Assembly (NCBI RefSeq): GCF_019890725.1
Contig: NZ_JAINZZ010000011.1
Span: 1 to 64,000 of the forward strand
DNA from: Actinacidiphila acidipaludis
GTDB lineage: Bacteria > Actinomycetota > Actinomycetes > Streptomycetales > Streptomycetaceae
DNA: 64,000 nt
Reading direction: 5' to 3'
The notes below the pieces were generated by a model. That model did no database searches and had not been told where the DNA came from. It saw only the letters and a list, made by a program, of their open reading frames with translations. Both the position numbers and the translations under genes were made by a program. This document shows positions 34,319 through 41,771 of the stretch, piece by piece (within the stretch, counting starts at the first letter, position 1; each line of letters starts with the position of its first letter).

Positions 34319-34765
34319 ATGCACGTGAGCCAGCACCAGCCTTCCAGCGGGCCCGAGCCGGAGCCGGGAGCCGACGGGAAGCGCTCGCTGTACGTGCCGG
34401 TCAGGCGGGGGCCGGCGGGGTCCGTGGTCCGCCTGTGGCGCACGCCCTTCGGGACGCGGACGGCCGTGGCGTTCACCTCCGACCGGCGGCTGCGTTCGGT
34501 TCTGGGCCCCACCCAGCCGTGGATCCGCCTCTCCGAGACGGCACTTCGCCGCATGGTGGAACCGCTGGGAGCCCTGCTCCTGACCGTCGACCCGCTGCTG
34601 ACCGCGCGTCCCCCGGCCTCCTGGTCGGCCGCCGAAGCGGCACCCCAGGCCGTGGCCGAAACCGTGCCCGAAACCCTGGCCGAAGCCGTACCCGAGGCCG
34701 TGCCCGGCACGGCGCCCGCGTCCGGCGGCACCGACGCGGCCGCACCGGAGGCCGCGGCACCCTGA
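34319..34765 (+). CDS. SAV_915-like small protein
   Basis: 148 residues. The core (about 24-98: KRSLYVPVRRGPAGSVVRLWRTPFGTRTAVAFTSDRRLRSVLGPTQPWIRLSETALRRMVEPLG) resembles the SAV_915 family (SseB-like fold) of small actinobacterial proteins. The tail is an Ala/Glu/Pro/Val repeat (AVAETVPETLAEAVPEAVPG). There is no ribosome-binding site; TACCGT (34307-34312) lies 6 bases before the ATG, which points to a leaderless transcript. The 221 bp before it show no gene. Function unknown. Confidence 0.65.
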   Translation: MHVSQHQPSSGPEPEPGADGKRSLYVPVRRGPAGSVVRLWRTPFGTRTAVAFTSDRRLRSVLGPTQPWIRLSETALRRMVEPLGALLLTVDPLLTARPPASWSAAEAAPQAVAETVPETLAEAVPEAVPGTAPASGGTDAAAPEAAAP

Positions 34766-34794
34766 CCGCGGACCGTCAGCCGCGGGCCTCGAAA

Positions 34795-34869
34795 GCAGGG
34801 ACGTCAACGACAGCGACGTCGACGGCAGGGACGTCAGCCGCAGGGACGCCGGCCGCAGGCGCACCGGCC
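34795..34869. repeat. 15-bp tandem repeat, five units
   Basis: Units begin at 34795, 34810, 34825, 34840 and 34855 and follow GCAGGGACGTCANCC-type sequence; units three and four are nearly identical. It is in the gap between the SAV_915-like gene and the SCO4226-like gene, and neither reads through it convincingly. Confidence 0.75.
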
Positions 34870-34895
34870 GTGAACGCGTCCCGGGACGCGGAACC

Positions 34896-35144
34896 TCACA
34901 CGCTGTAAGGCACGGGGTTGACTTCGTCGGGTGCGTGACCGGCGCGCTCGTGGGCCTTGCGCACGGCGTCCGCCGAAGGCGCCTCGGACAGGCAGTACAC
35001 GTTGCCGGAGGCCGGGTCGGCCCAGGCGCGCTCGAACTGCACGCCCTCCTCCTGCTGCACGGCGAGGTCGGCTTCGTGCGCTTCCTTGAGCTGGTCGGCG
35101 GTGATGCCCTTCATCCCGCGGTGGACATCCATGAACGTCGCCAT
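34896..35144 (-). CDS. SCO4226-like nickel-binding/DUF4242 protein
   Basis: 82 residues. The sequence ATFMDVHRGMKGITADQLKEAHEADLAVQQEEGVQFERAWADPASGNVYCLSEAPSADAVRKAHERAGH follows the S. coelicolor SCO4226 family, a dimeric ferredoxin-like fold with a nickel site. Conserved His (MDVHRGM), the Cys/Glu of YCLSEAPS and the last His (RAGH) are present. GGAGGAG precedes ATG 35144. Function in the cell is not well understood; possibly metal binding or stress-related. The neighbours offer no operon link. Confidence 0.85.
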   Translation of the reverse strand: MATFMDVHRGMKGITADQLKEAHEADLAVQQEEGVQFERAWADPASGNVYCLSEAPSADAVRKAHERAGHAPDEVNPVPYSV

Positions 35145-35241
35145 GGCGTCTCACTCCTCCGCTGCTGTGGCAGGGGCTGCTCTGCTGCTCCCCTGTCTCC
35201 ATGATGCGCTCATTCGTCCCGCCCGGCGTGGCGGGGAGCGC

Positions 35242-36087
35242 TCAGGGCGCGGGCTGGACGTCGCCGATCATCTGGGCCGGGACGTCGGCGCGGCCGGCGA
35301 GGTCCCCCGGCGGGATGCCCGGGTGATGGCCGAGCGACGGGCGCGCGGAGATGGCCGGCCCGATGTCGTCCAGCGCCAGCCGGGAGACGATCCGGTAGCG
35401 GTCGCCGCGGTAGACGGAGTGCACGTACTCCACAGGGCGTCCGGTGGCGTCGCGGGTGAGCCGTTCGAAGAGCAGGGCTGGCGACAGCACGGGGACACCG
35501 ATCAGCCGCGCCTCCTCCTCGTTCGTCACGGTCGGCTCGATCGACTGCACGGCCTCGTGGACGCGCACGCCGTGCCGGTCGCGCAGCAGGTCGTAGAAGT
35601 CTCCGGCCTCCATGTCGGCGGGACGCAGACCGGGGACGAGCGCCGCGGGCACGTGCAGGTACTCGATGGCCATCGGCTCGTCGTCGACCAGCCGCAGCCG
35701 CGCGATGTAGGTGATCTCGGCGGCGGGCGAGATCCGCAGCCGGCGGCCGACGCGTGCACCGGCCCGGACCGTGGTGAACTCCAGCACCCGGCTGGCCCAC
35801 GTGCCGGACGCCTGCGGGAGGCGGTGGCTGTCGCGGTCCGGCGCGAGTTCCTGGGTGATCTTCGCGCGGGCCACGAACATCCCGCGGCCGTGCTCGCGCA
35901 CCAGCAGCCCGGTGGCGACGAGTTCGTCGACCGCCGAGCGCAACGTCGGCCGTGAGACGCCGAGTTGCTCGCACAGGACGCGCTCGGACGGGATGGGGTC
36001 GCCCGGCGAGCGGGACTCGACGAGCTCCATGAGGTGCTCGCGGACCCGTTCGCGCTTCAGCGGGGAGCGCGCCGGCTCGCTGACCAT
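35242..36087 (-). CDS. GntR/HutC-family regulator (UTRA domain)
   Basis: 281 residues. HTH at about residues 10-70 (RERVREHLMELVESRSPGDPIPSERVLCEQLGVSRPTLRSAVDELVATGLLVREHGRGMFV). The C-terminal UTRA domain carries RRLRISPAAEITYIARLRLVDDEPMAIEYLHVPAALVPGL and DFYDLLRDRHGVRVHEAVQSIEPT, typical of DasR/NagR-like sensors of sugar phosphates. It is divergent from the GH20 hexosaminidase at 36366, with two operator-like palindromes in the 278-bp gap. It is not DasR itself by position but is likely a local regulator of amino-sugar use. Effector unknown. Confidence 0.88.
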   Translation of the reverse strand: MVSEPARSPLKRERVREHLMELVESRSPGDPIPSERVLCEQLGVSRPTLRSAVDELVATGLLVREHGRGMFVARAKITQELAPDRDSHRLPQASGTWASRVLEFTTVRAGARVGRRLRISPAAEITYIARLRLVDDEPMAIEYLHVPAALVPGLRPADMEAGDFYDLLRDRHGVRVHEAVQSIEPTVTNEEEARLIGVPVLSPALLFERLTRDATGRPVEYVHSVYRGDRYRIVSRLALDDIGPAISARPSLGHHPGIPPGDLAGRADVPAQMIGDVQPAP

Positions 36088-36160
36088 GACGTGGTGTGCC
36101 CCTTCCCCGGGACCGCCCGGGCTGCCCCCGGCCGTGCTGTGCCCCGAGACTAGCCAGACA

Positions 36161-36337
36161 CTGACCAGTTGGCCAGCACTGGTCAGCAACCACGGTCCCT
36201 TGCGGGCCCGGAGAGTGGCCGGATCAGCCCAAGTCTCGGTACGACATCGTGAAATGCCTTTCTGGTCCGGCCCCTTGACGACCTCGGTGGTCTCTGCCAC
36301 CTTCACTTACCAGCTCCATACCAGTTGCCAAGTGGTA
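36161..36337. promoter_or_regulatory. GntR-type operators between regulator and hexosaminidase
   Basis: CTGACCAG (36161-36168) and CTGGTCAG (36179-36186) form an 8-10-8 inverted repeat close to the regulator gene. TACCA (36319-36323) and TGGTA (36333-36337) form a second one close to the hexosaminidase. Both contain ACCA/TGGT half-sites like dre-type operators of GntR/UTRA regulators. Confidence 0.6.
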
Positions 36338-36365
36338 AGGTCCGCTCGCACCGGGAGACCACCTC

Positions 36366-37913
36366 GTGATCATTCCGCGCCCCACCCGGCTGACCCGTCT
36401 GCCGGGCCGGTTCACCTTCGACGCGACCACGGCCCTGCGGGCGCCGGACGGCGCGCTCGGCGCCGCCGGGCTGCTGCGCACGCTGCTCGCGCCGGCGACC
36501 GGGCTGCCCCTGCCGGTGTCCTCCGACGGCGCGGTGGTCCTCGCGGTGGATCCCGGTCTGCGCGGTCTCGGCGTGGAGGGCTACGAACTGTCCGTCGACC
36601 CGGACGCTGTGCTGCTGCGCGCGGCCCACCGCCAGGGCCTGCTGCGCGGCGTCCAGACGCTGCGCCAGCTCCTGCCCGCCGAGGCCCTGTCGGCCGGCCC
36701 GGTGACCGGTGTGCCGTGGCGGGTGCCGTGCGTGCGGATCACCGACGTGCCGCGGTACGCCTGGCGCGGCGCGCTGATCGACGTGGCCCGGCGCTTCCAG
36801 CCGCTGCCCTACCTCAAGCGGTTCACCGATCTGCTGGCGCTGCACAAGCTCAACGTGCTGCACCTGCACCTGACCGACGACCAGGGCTGGCGGATGCCGG
36901 TCGCCGCCCTGCCGCGGCTCACCGAGGTCGGCGGGACGCGCGCCCGCACGATGGCCGGCCGAGCCGGCAGCGGCACGTTCGACGACGTCCCGCACAGCGG
37001 CGCCTACACCGCGGCCGAACTGCGCGACCTGGTGGCGTACGCGGCCGAACGCGGGGTCACGGTGGTGCCCGAGATCGAGATGCCCGGCCACGTCAGGTCC
37101 GCCCTCGCCGCCTACCCGGAACTGGGCAACGTGCCGGGCCGCGCGCTGGACGTGTGGACCGAGTGGGGGGTGTGCGAGCAGGTGCTCGGCATGCACGACG
37201 AGGCGCTGGACTTCTGCCGGACCGTGCTCGGCGAGGTGATGGACGTCTTCCCGTCGCGGTACGTGCACGTGGGCGGCGACGAGTGCCCGGTCACCGAGTG
37301 GGAGCGGACGCCGGCCGCGCGGCAGCGGGCCGCGGAGCTCGGACTGCCCGCGCCCAAGGCGCTGCACGGCTGGTTCCTCGGGCGGATCGGCTCGTTCCTG
37401 CTGGAGTCCGGGCGCACCCCGCTGTGCTGGGCCGAGGACTCCGGCACGCTGCCGCGGGAGTTCACCGTGATGCCGTGGCGGGACGCCGCGCACGGACTGG
37501 CCGCCGCCCGGCGTGGTCACGACGTCGTGATGGCCCCGCACCGGGCCACGTACCTGGACTATCCGCAGACCGGCGACCCGGGCGAACCGCTGGGCCAGGC
37601 GGGCGAGATCGTCGACGTGGCGGCGGTGCACCGCGGCAGCGGGCCGCCGCCCTGGGAGCCGGAGGCGGCGGCCCGGGTGCTGGGCACGCAGGCGCAGTTG
37701 TGGACCGAGTTCGTGCCGACCGCCGAGCACGCCGAGTACCTGCTGTTCCCACGGCTGTGCGCGCTCGCCGACCGCGCGTGGAACCCGGCGGGCACGTGGG
37801 CGGCCGACGTGCTGCCCGCCCTGCACGCCCACACGGCCCGGCTGACCGCGCTGGGCATCCGCCACGGGCACCTCCCGCCCGTCCCCGAGCCGGCCCCGGA
37901 ACCGGACCCCTGA
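36366..37913 (+). CDS. Beta-N-acetylhexosaminidase, GH20
   Basis: 515 residues. An N-terminal GH20b-like domain (about 1-115) is followed by the TIM barrel: YAWRGALIDVARRFQPLPYLKRFTDLLALHKLNVLHLHLTDDQGWRMPV, VVPEIEMPGH, and the catalytic pair in HVGGDECP (Asp-Glu). WNPAGTW and WTEFVPT close the active site. There is no signal peptide, so it probably acts on imported chitooligosaccharides in the cytoplasm, or leaves the cell by another route. GTG 36366 follows GGGAG. Divergent from the GntR/UTRA regulator, which likely represses it. Confidence 0.93.
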   Translation: MIIPRPTRLTRLPGRFTFDATTALRAPDGALGAAGLLRTLLAPATGLPLPVSSDGAVVLAVDPGLRGLGVEGYELSVDPDAVLLRAAHRQGLLRGVQTLRQLLPAEALSAGPVTGVPWRVPCVRITDVPRYAWRGALIDVARRFQPLPYLKRFTDLLALHKLNVLHLHLTDDQGWRMPVAALPRLTEVGGTRARTMAGRAGSGTFDDVPHSGAYTAAELRDLVAYAAERGVTVVPEIEMPGHVRSALAAYPELGNVPGRALDVWTEWGVCEQVLGMHDEALDFCRTVLGEVMDVFPSRYVHVGGDECPVTEWERTPAARQRAAELGLPAPKALHGWFLGRIGSFLLESGRTPLCWAEDSGTLPREFTVMPWRDAAHGLAAARRGHDVVMAPHRATYLDYPQTGDPGEPLGQAGEIVDVAAVHRGSGPPPWEPEAAARVLGTQAQLWTEFVPTAEHAEYLLFPRLCALADRAWNPAGTWAADVLPALHAHTARLTALGIRHGHLPPVPEPAPEPDP

Positions 37914-37955
37914 CGCGACCGCGGCGCACCACCGCGATCCGTCCCCCCGCACCAT

Positions 37956-38000
37956 CCGCACAACCGCGTATCCCGCACAACCGCGTATCCCGCACAACCG
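37956..38000. repeat. 17-bp tandem repeat after the GH20 gene
   Basis: CCGCACAACCGCGTATC occurs exactly at 37956-37972 and 37973-37989, with an 11-base partial third copy to 38000 that runs into AGCACCGCAGCAC. It is intergenic, between GH20 and GH16 genes. Confidence 0.85.
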
Positions 38001-38079
38001 CAGCACCGCAGCACTCACCGGAAACCCTGGGCCCGAACCCGGGCCCGTCGCGCGCCCCACACGTCCGAAAGGGATCACC

Positions 38080-39519
38080 GTGTCAGGAAAGCTCCACGTC
38101 CCCGCAAGAATCCGCACCGCGATGGCGGTGTGCACGGCGGCCGGCCTCGCCTGTGCCGCGCTCACCGCGCTGCCCGCCTCCGCCGCCCAGGACTCGCTCA
38201 CCGCCCAGTACCGCACCAGCGCGTCCGGCGCGACCGCCGACCAGGTCGAGCCGTGGCTGGAGGTCACCAACACCGGTTCCACGACCGTCCCGTTGAGCAA
38301 CGTGACACTGCGCTACTACTTCAAGTCCGACGGCCCCGGCGTCACCTACCGGTTCGCCTGCTCCTGGGCGGTCAAGGGCTGCGCCAACGTCACCGGGACG
38401 TTCGGCACACTCGCCAACCCGACCGCGACGGCCGACCGCTACCTGGAGATCGGCTTCACCGCGGGCGCCGGATCGCTCGCCCCCGGGCAGAACACCGGCG
38501 ACCTCCAGCTGCGCTTCTACCGCGCCGACTGGCAGACGATCACCCAGTCCGACGACTACTCGTTCAACGGCGCGCAGACGTCCTACGCCAACTGGCCGAA
38601 GGTGACCGTGCAGGACGGCGGCAGCCTGGTGTGGGGCACCGCGCCCGCGGGCAACGACCCGACGCAGCCGCCCACCAGCCCGCCTCCCACGGGCGGCGGC
38701 GGCACCCCGAACGGGCCGACGATGTTCGACGACTTCAGCTACACCAGCAGCAGTGACCCGGCGGTCCAGCAGCACGGCTGGACGGTGAAGTCCGGGCAGG
38801 GCGGCCCGGGTGTGGCCGGGGCGACCTGGTCCCCGCAGGACCTGACGTTCGTCGCCGACGGCTCGGGCAAGGTGATGAACCTCAAGCTGACCACCGACGG
38901 CACGGCGTCCGGCACGCGCGAGACCGAGATCCAGACCACCGCGCGGAAGTTCAAGAACGGCACCTACGCGGCCCGGGTGAAGTTCAACGACACCCCTACC
39001 GGCGGCCCCGACGGCGACCACGTCAACCAGACGTTCTTCACCTTCACGCCGCTGAACGCCCCGATGGACCCGGACTACAGCGAGCAGGACTTCGAGTACC
39101 TGCCCAACGGCGGCTGGGGCGAGACCCAGAACATCATGTACGAGACGTCCTGGGAGACCTACAACCCCGACCCGTGGAACGCCGTCAACATCCACGGCCA
39201 GCAGTACGGCAGCCTCGACGGCTGGCACAACCTGCAGATCACCATCGACAACTCCTACATCACCTACTACATCGACGGGCAGCAGGTCGCCCAGCACGGT
39301 GAGCCGTACCTGCCCGAGACCCCGCAGTGGATCGACTTCAACCACTGGCTGATCGACACCGCGGGCCAGACCAGCAGCACGCCGCGCTCGTACAACGAGC
39401 AGGTGGACTACGTCTACTACGTCAAGGACCAGGTGCTCACCCCGGCGCAGGTGCAGTCGGCGGTGACCGGGCTGCGCAGCGCGGGCACCACGTTCGAGGA
39501 CAACGTCCCCGCGAGCTGA
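38080..39519 (+). CDS. Secreted CBM3-GH16-type protein
   Basis: 479 residues. Residues 1-36 are a Sec signal peptide (AVCTAAGLACAALTALPASAA). Residues about 38-188 look like a family 3 cellulose-binding module (SLTAQYRTSASGATADQVEPWLEVTNTGS, then LRYYF, and NGAQTSYANWPKVTVQDGGSLVWG). A Pro/Gly linker (192-212) precedes a concanavalin-type domain with EQDFEY at 335-340, matching the ExDxE catalytic triad of GH16 glucanases (E335, D337, E339). Expected action is on beta-glucan outside the cell. GTG 38080 follows AAAGGG. A 15-bp-type hairpin separates it from the sigma-factor fusion gene downstream. Confidence 0.82.
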   Translation: MSGKLHVPARIRTAMAVCTAAGLACAALTALPASAAQDSLTAQYRTSASGATADQVEPWLEVTNTGSTTVPLSNVTLRYYFKSDGPGVTYRFACSWAVKGCANVTGTFGTLANPTATADRYLEIGFTAGAGSLAPGQNTGDLQLRFYRADWQTITQSDDYSFNGAQTSYANWPKVTVQDGGSLVWGTAPAGNDPTQPPTSPPPTGGGGTPNGPTMFDDFSYTSSSDPAVQQHGWTVKSGQGGPGVAGATWSPQDLTFVADGSGKVMNLKLTTDGTASGTRETEIQTTARKFKNGTYAARVKFNDTPTGGPDGDHVNQTFFTFTPLNAPMDPDYSEQDFEYLPNGGWGETQNIMYETSWETYNPDPWNAVNIHGQQYGSLDGWHNLQITIDNSYITYYIDGQQVAQHGEPYLPETPQWIDFNHWLIDTAGQTSSTPRSYNEQVDYVYYVKDQVLTPAQVQSAVTGLRSAGTTFEDNVPAS

Positions 39520-39528
39520 CCGGATCCG

Positions 39529-39567
39529 CGACCGCCCGTCCCCGTTCCGCGCGGGGGCGGGCGGTCG
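39529..39567 (+). terminator. Hairpin after the GH16 gene
   Basis: CGACCGCCCG-T-CCCCG (39529-39544) pairs with CGGGG-G-CGGGCGGTCG (39552-39567) around a 7-base loop, 10 bases after the stop. It separates the GH16 transcript from the sigma-factor gene. Confidence 0.8.
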
Positions 39568-39673
39568 AATCCGCTCCCGGACTTTTCCGTTATCCGCGGG
39601 TCGTGGCACCGTCTCCTGTTCGAAGGGCCGTCGGCGCGAGCGGGCGCCGGCGGCGGAGAGAGGAGAGCGGGAC

Positions 39674-41737
39674 ATGCGTGCAGGCGACCGGGTCGGGCCG
39701 GACCCCGCGGTCGTGGCCGCCGCGCGGTCGGGCGACCAGCAGGCATTGGACGCGCTCGTCGCCGAGTGCCTGCCGCTGGTCTACAACATCGTCGGCCGGG
39801 CCCTCGACGGTCACGACGACGTCGACGACGTCGTGCAGGAGACGCTGCTGCGGGTCGTCCGGGGGCTCGGTGAACTGCGCGACCCCACGGCCTTCCGCTC
39901 GTGGCTGGTGGCCATCGCGGTCCGGCAGGTGCGCGACCGCGAGCAGGCCCGCAAGGCGGCCTGGCACCAGCAGACCGCCCTGGACGCCGCCGAGTTGATC
40001 GCCGACCCGGCCTCCGACTTCGCCGCCCTCACCATCATCGGGCTCGGACTGACCGACCAGCGCCGGGAGATCGCCGAGGCCACCCGCTGGCTGGACGGCG
40101 ACGACCGGACGCTGCTCGCGCTGTGGTGGCTGGAGGAGACCGGCGACATCGGCCGGTCGGAACTCGCCGGCGCGCTCGGCCTGACCCGGCAGCACGCGGC
40201 GGTCCGCGTCCAGCGCATGAAGGAGCAACTGGACATCTCCCGCACGGTGGTGCGTGCCCTCGGCACCCTCGGCTCGGCCGACGCGTGCGCCGGGCTGCGG
40301 GAGCTGACGGCCGGCTGGGACGGCGTGCCCAGCCCGCTGTGGCGCAAGCGGTTCGCCCGCCATGTGCGCGGCTGCGGGCTCTGCGGACCGCGCAGCGCCG
40401 CGCTGCTGCCGATGGACCGGTTGCTCAGCGGCCTCCCCCTGCTGCCGGTGCCGCTCCCGCTCGCCGCCCACCTGCTCCCCGGCACCGCCCACCTGGCCGC
40501 GAGCCCGGTGTCCGCGGCCCAGGCCCCCGGCCCGCACCAGCCCGCCCCGCAGCCGCACTCCGGCGACCCCGCCCCCGGCGCCGCGCACTCCGCCGCCGGG
40601 CACCCCCAGCCCCCCACCCAGGCCGTGGCCCCACACGCGGCCCAGCGCACCGCTCCGCGACCTCGCCCCCCACGGCGGAGCGGTGCGCACGGGGGCGGCC
40701 GCGGCGGCCTGCGGGCCCGGCTGTGGCACACGCCGTTCGGCGCGCCCGCCACCGCGGTCGCCGCGGTCGCCGCCGTCACCGCGGCCGCTCTGCTCGCGGT
40801 CCACCTGGCCTCCGGCTCCTCGGCCCCCGCCGCCGACGCGGCACCGCGGCACACCGTCGCCGCGCCGGCCACCCCCGCGCCGCCGCCGGCCACGCCCACC
40901 GCCTCCCCCACGACGTCCTCGCCGCGGACCACGGCCTCGCGCCGTCCGACGCCGAAGGCCACCACCCGCAGGCCGGCGGTCCCCGCCGCACCACCCGCAC
41001 CGCCGGCGGCCACACCCCGCAAGGGCGTGGGCGTCTGGAGCTTCGACGGCGTGAACACCGCGCTCGCCCGTTCCGGCGCCGGCTGGTACTACACCTGGTC
41101 CACCACGCACGCCGGCATCAGCGGGCCGGGCTTCGTCCCGATGGTCTGGGGCGCCGGCAGCGCGGACGCGGCCTCGCTGGCCCGCGCCCGGCAGGCCGGG
41201 CCGTACCTGCTCGGCTTCAACGAGCCGGACATGGCGGGACAGTCGAACATGACGGTCGACCAGGCGCTCGCGCTGTGGCCGTCGCTGATGTCCACCGGCC
41301 GGGTGCTGGGCAGCCCCGCTGTCGCGTACGGCGCAGACACGCCCGGCGGCTGGCTGGACCGCTTCATGAGCGGCGCTGCGGCCAAGGGCTACCGTGTCGA
41401 CTTCATCGCCCTGCACTGGTACGGAGGCGACTTCACCACACCGGACGCCGTCGCCCAGCTCCAGCGGTACCTGGAGGCCGTGCACAACCGCTACCACAAG
41501 CCGGTGTGGCTCACCGAGTTCGCGCTCATCGACTTCTCGCACGGCACGCGGTTCCCCACCGACGCCCAGCAGGCCGCTTTCGTCACCGCGGCCACCGCCA
41601 TGCTGGACGGGCTGCCCTGGCTCCAGCGGTACGCCTGGTTCGGGCTGCCCGCCAAGGACGGCGGCCCCAGCAGCGGCCTCTTCCACGGCGGCGCGGTGCC
41701 GACCGCGGCCGGCACCGCCTTCGAGAAGGCCCGCTGA
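39674..41737 (+). CDS. ECF-type sigma factor fused to zinc motif, membrane helix and GH128 domain
   Basis: 687 residues. Residues about 10-95 are sigma region 2 (DDVDDVVQETLLRVVRGLGEL, then AFRSWLVAIAVRQVRDRE); 125-188 are region 4 (GRSELAGALGLTRQHAAVRVQRMKEQL). H230-x3-C234-x2-C237 matches the zinc motif of ZAS anti-sigma factors. A His/Pro/Ala-rich linker leads to one membrane helix (about 357-379) and a Pro/Thr linker. Residues about 450-685 are a GH128 (Asl1-like beta-1,3-glucanase) domain with both catalytic Glu in GFNEPD (E517) and WLTEFAL (E615). So sensor, zinc hinge and sigma factor are one chain, the hydrolase outside. Release would need cleavage. GAGAGGAGAG precedes the ATG. Related fused ECF groups are known in actinobacteria. 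Confidence 0.85.
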   Translation: MRAGDRVGPDPAVVAAARSGDQQALDALVAECLPLVYNIVGRALDGHDDVDDVVQETLLRVVRGLGELRDPTAFRSWLVAIAVRQVRDREQARKAAWHQQTALDAAELIADPASDFAALTIIGLGLTDQRREIAEATRWLDGDDRTLLALWWLEETGDIGRSELAGALGLTRQHAAVRVQRMKEQLDISRTVVRALGTLGSADACAGLRELTAGWDGVPSPLWRKRFARHVRGCGLCGPRSAALLPMDRLLSGLPLLPVPLPLAAHLLPGTAHLAASPVSAAQAPGPHQPAPQPHSGDPAPGAAHSAAGHPQPPTQAVAPHAAQRTAPRPRPPRRSGAHGGGRGGLRARLWHTPFGAPATAVAAVAAVTAAALLAVHLASGSSAPAADAAPRHTVAAPATPAPPPATPTASPTTSSPRTTASRRPTPKATTRRPAVPAAPPAPPAATPRKGVGVWSFDGVNTALARSGAGWYYTWSTTHAGISGPGFVPMVWGAGSADAASLARARQAGPYLLGFNEPDMAGQSNMTVDQALALWPSLMSTGRVLGSPAVAYGADTPGGWLDRFMSGAAAKGYRVDFIALHWYGGDFTTPDAVAQLQRYLEAVHNRYHKPVWLTEFALIDFSHGTRFPTDAQQAAFVTAATAMLDGLPWLQRYAWFGLPAKDGGPSSGLFHGGAVPTAAGTAFEKAR

Positions 41738-41771
41738 CGCCCGCGCGGCGCGCCGACGCGGCGCGCGACCG

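Noticed and set aside
32567..34765. 732-codon plus frame over the monooxygenase
   Set aside because: Only its last 148 codons (the SAV_915-like gene) look real; the rest is an out-of-frame reading of the FAD monooxygenase gene.
38083..41686. Long minus-strand frames over the GH16 and sigma-fusion genes
   Set aside because: Composition is mirror-like and no domain is visible; the plus strand shows complete signal peptide, catalytic and sigma motifs.
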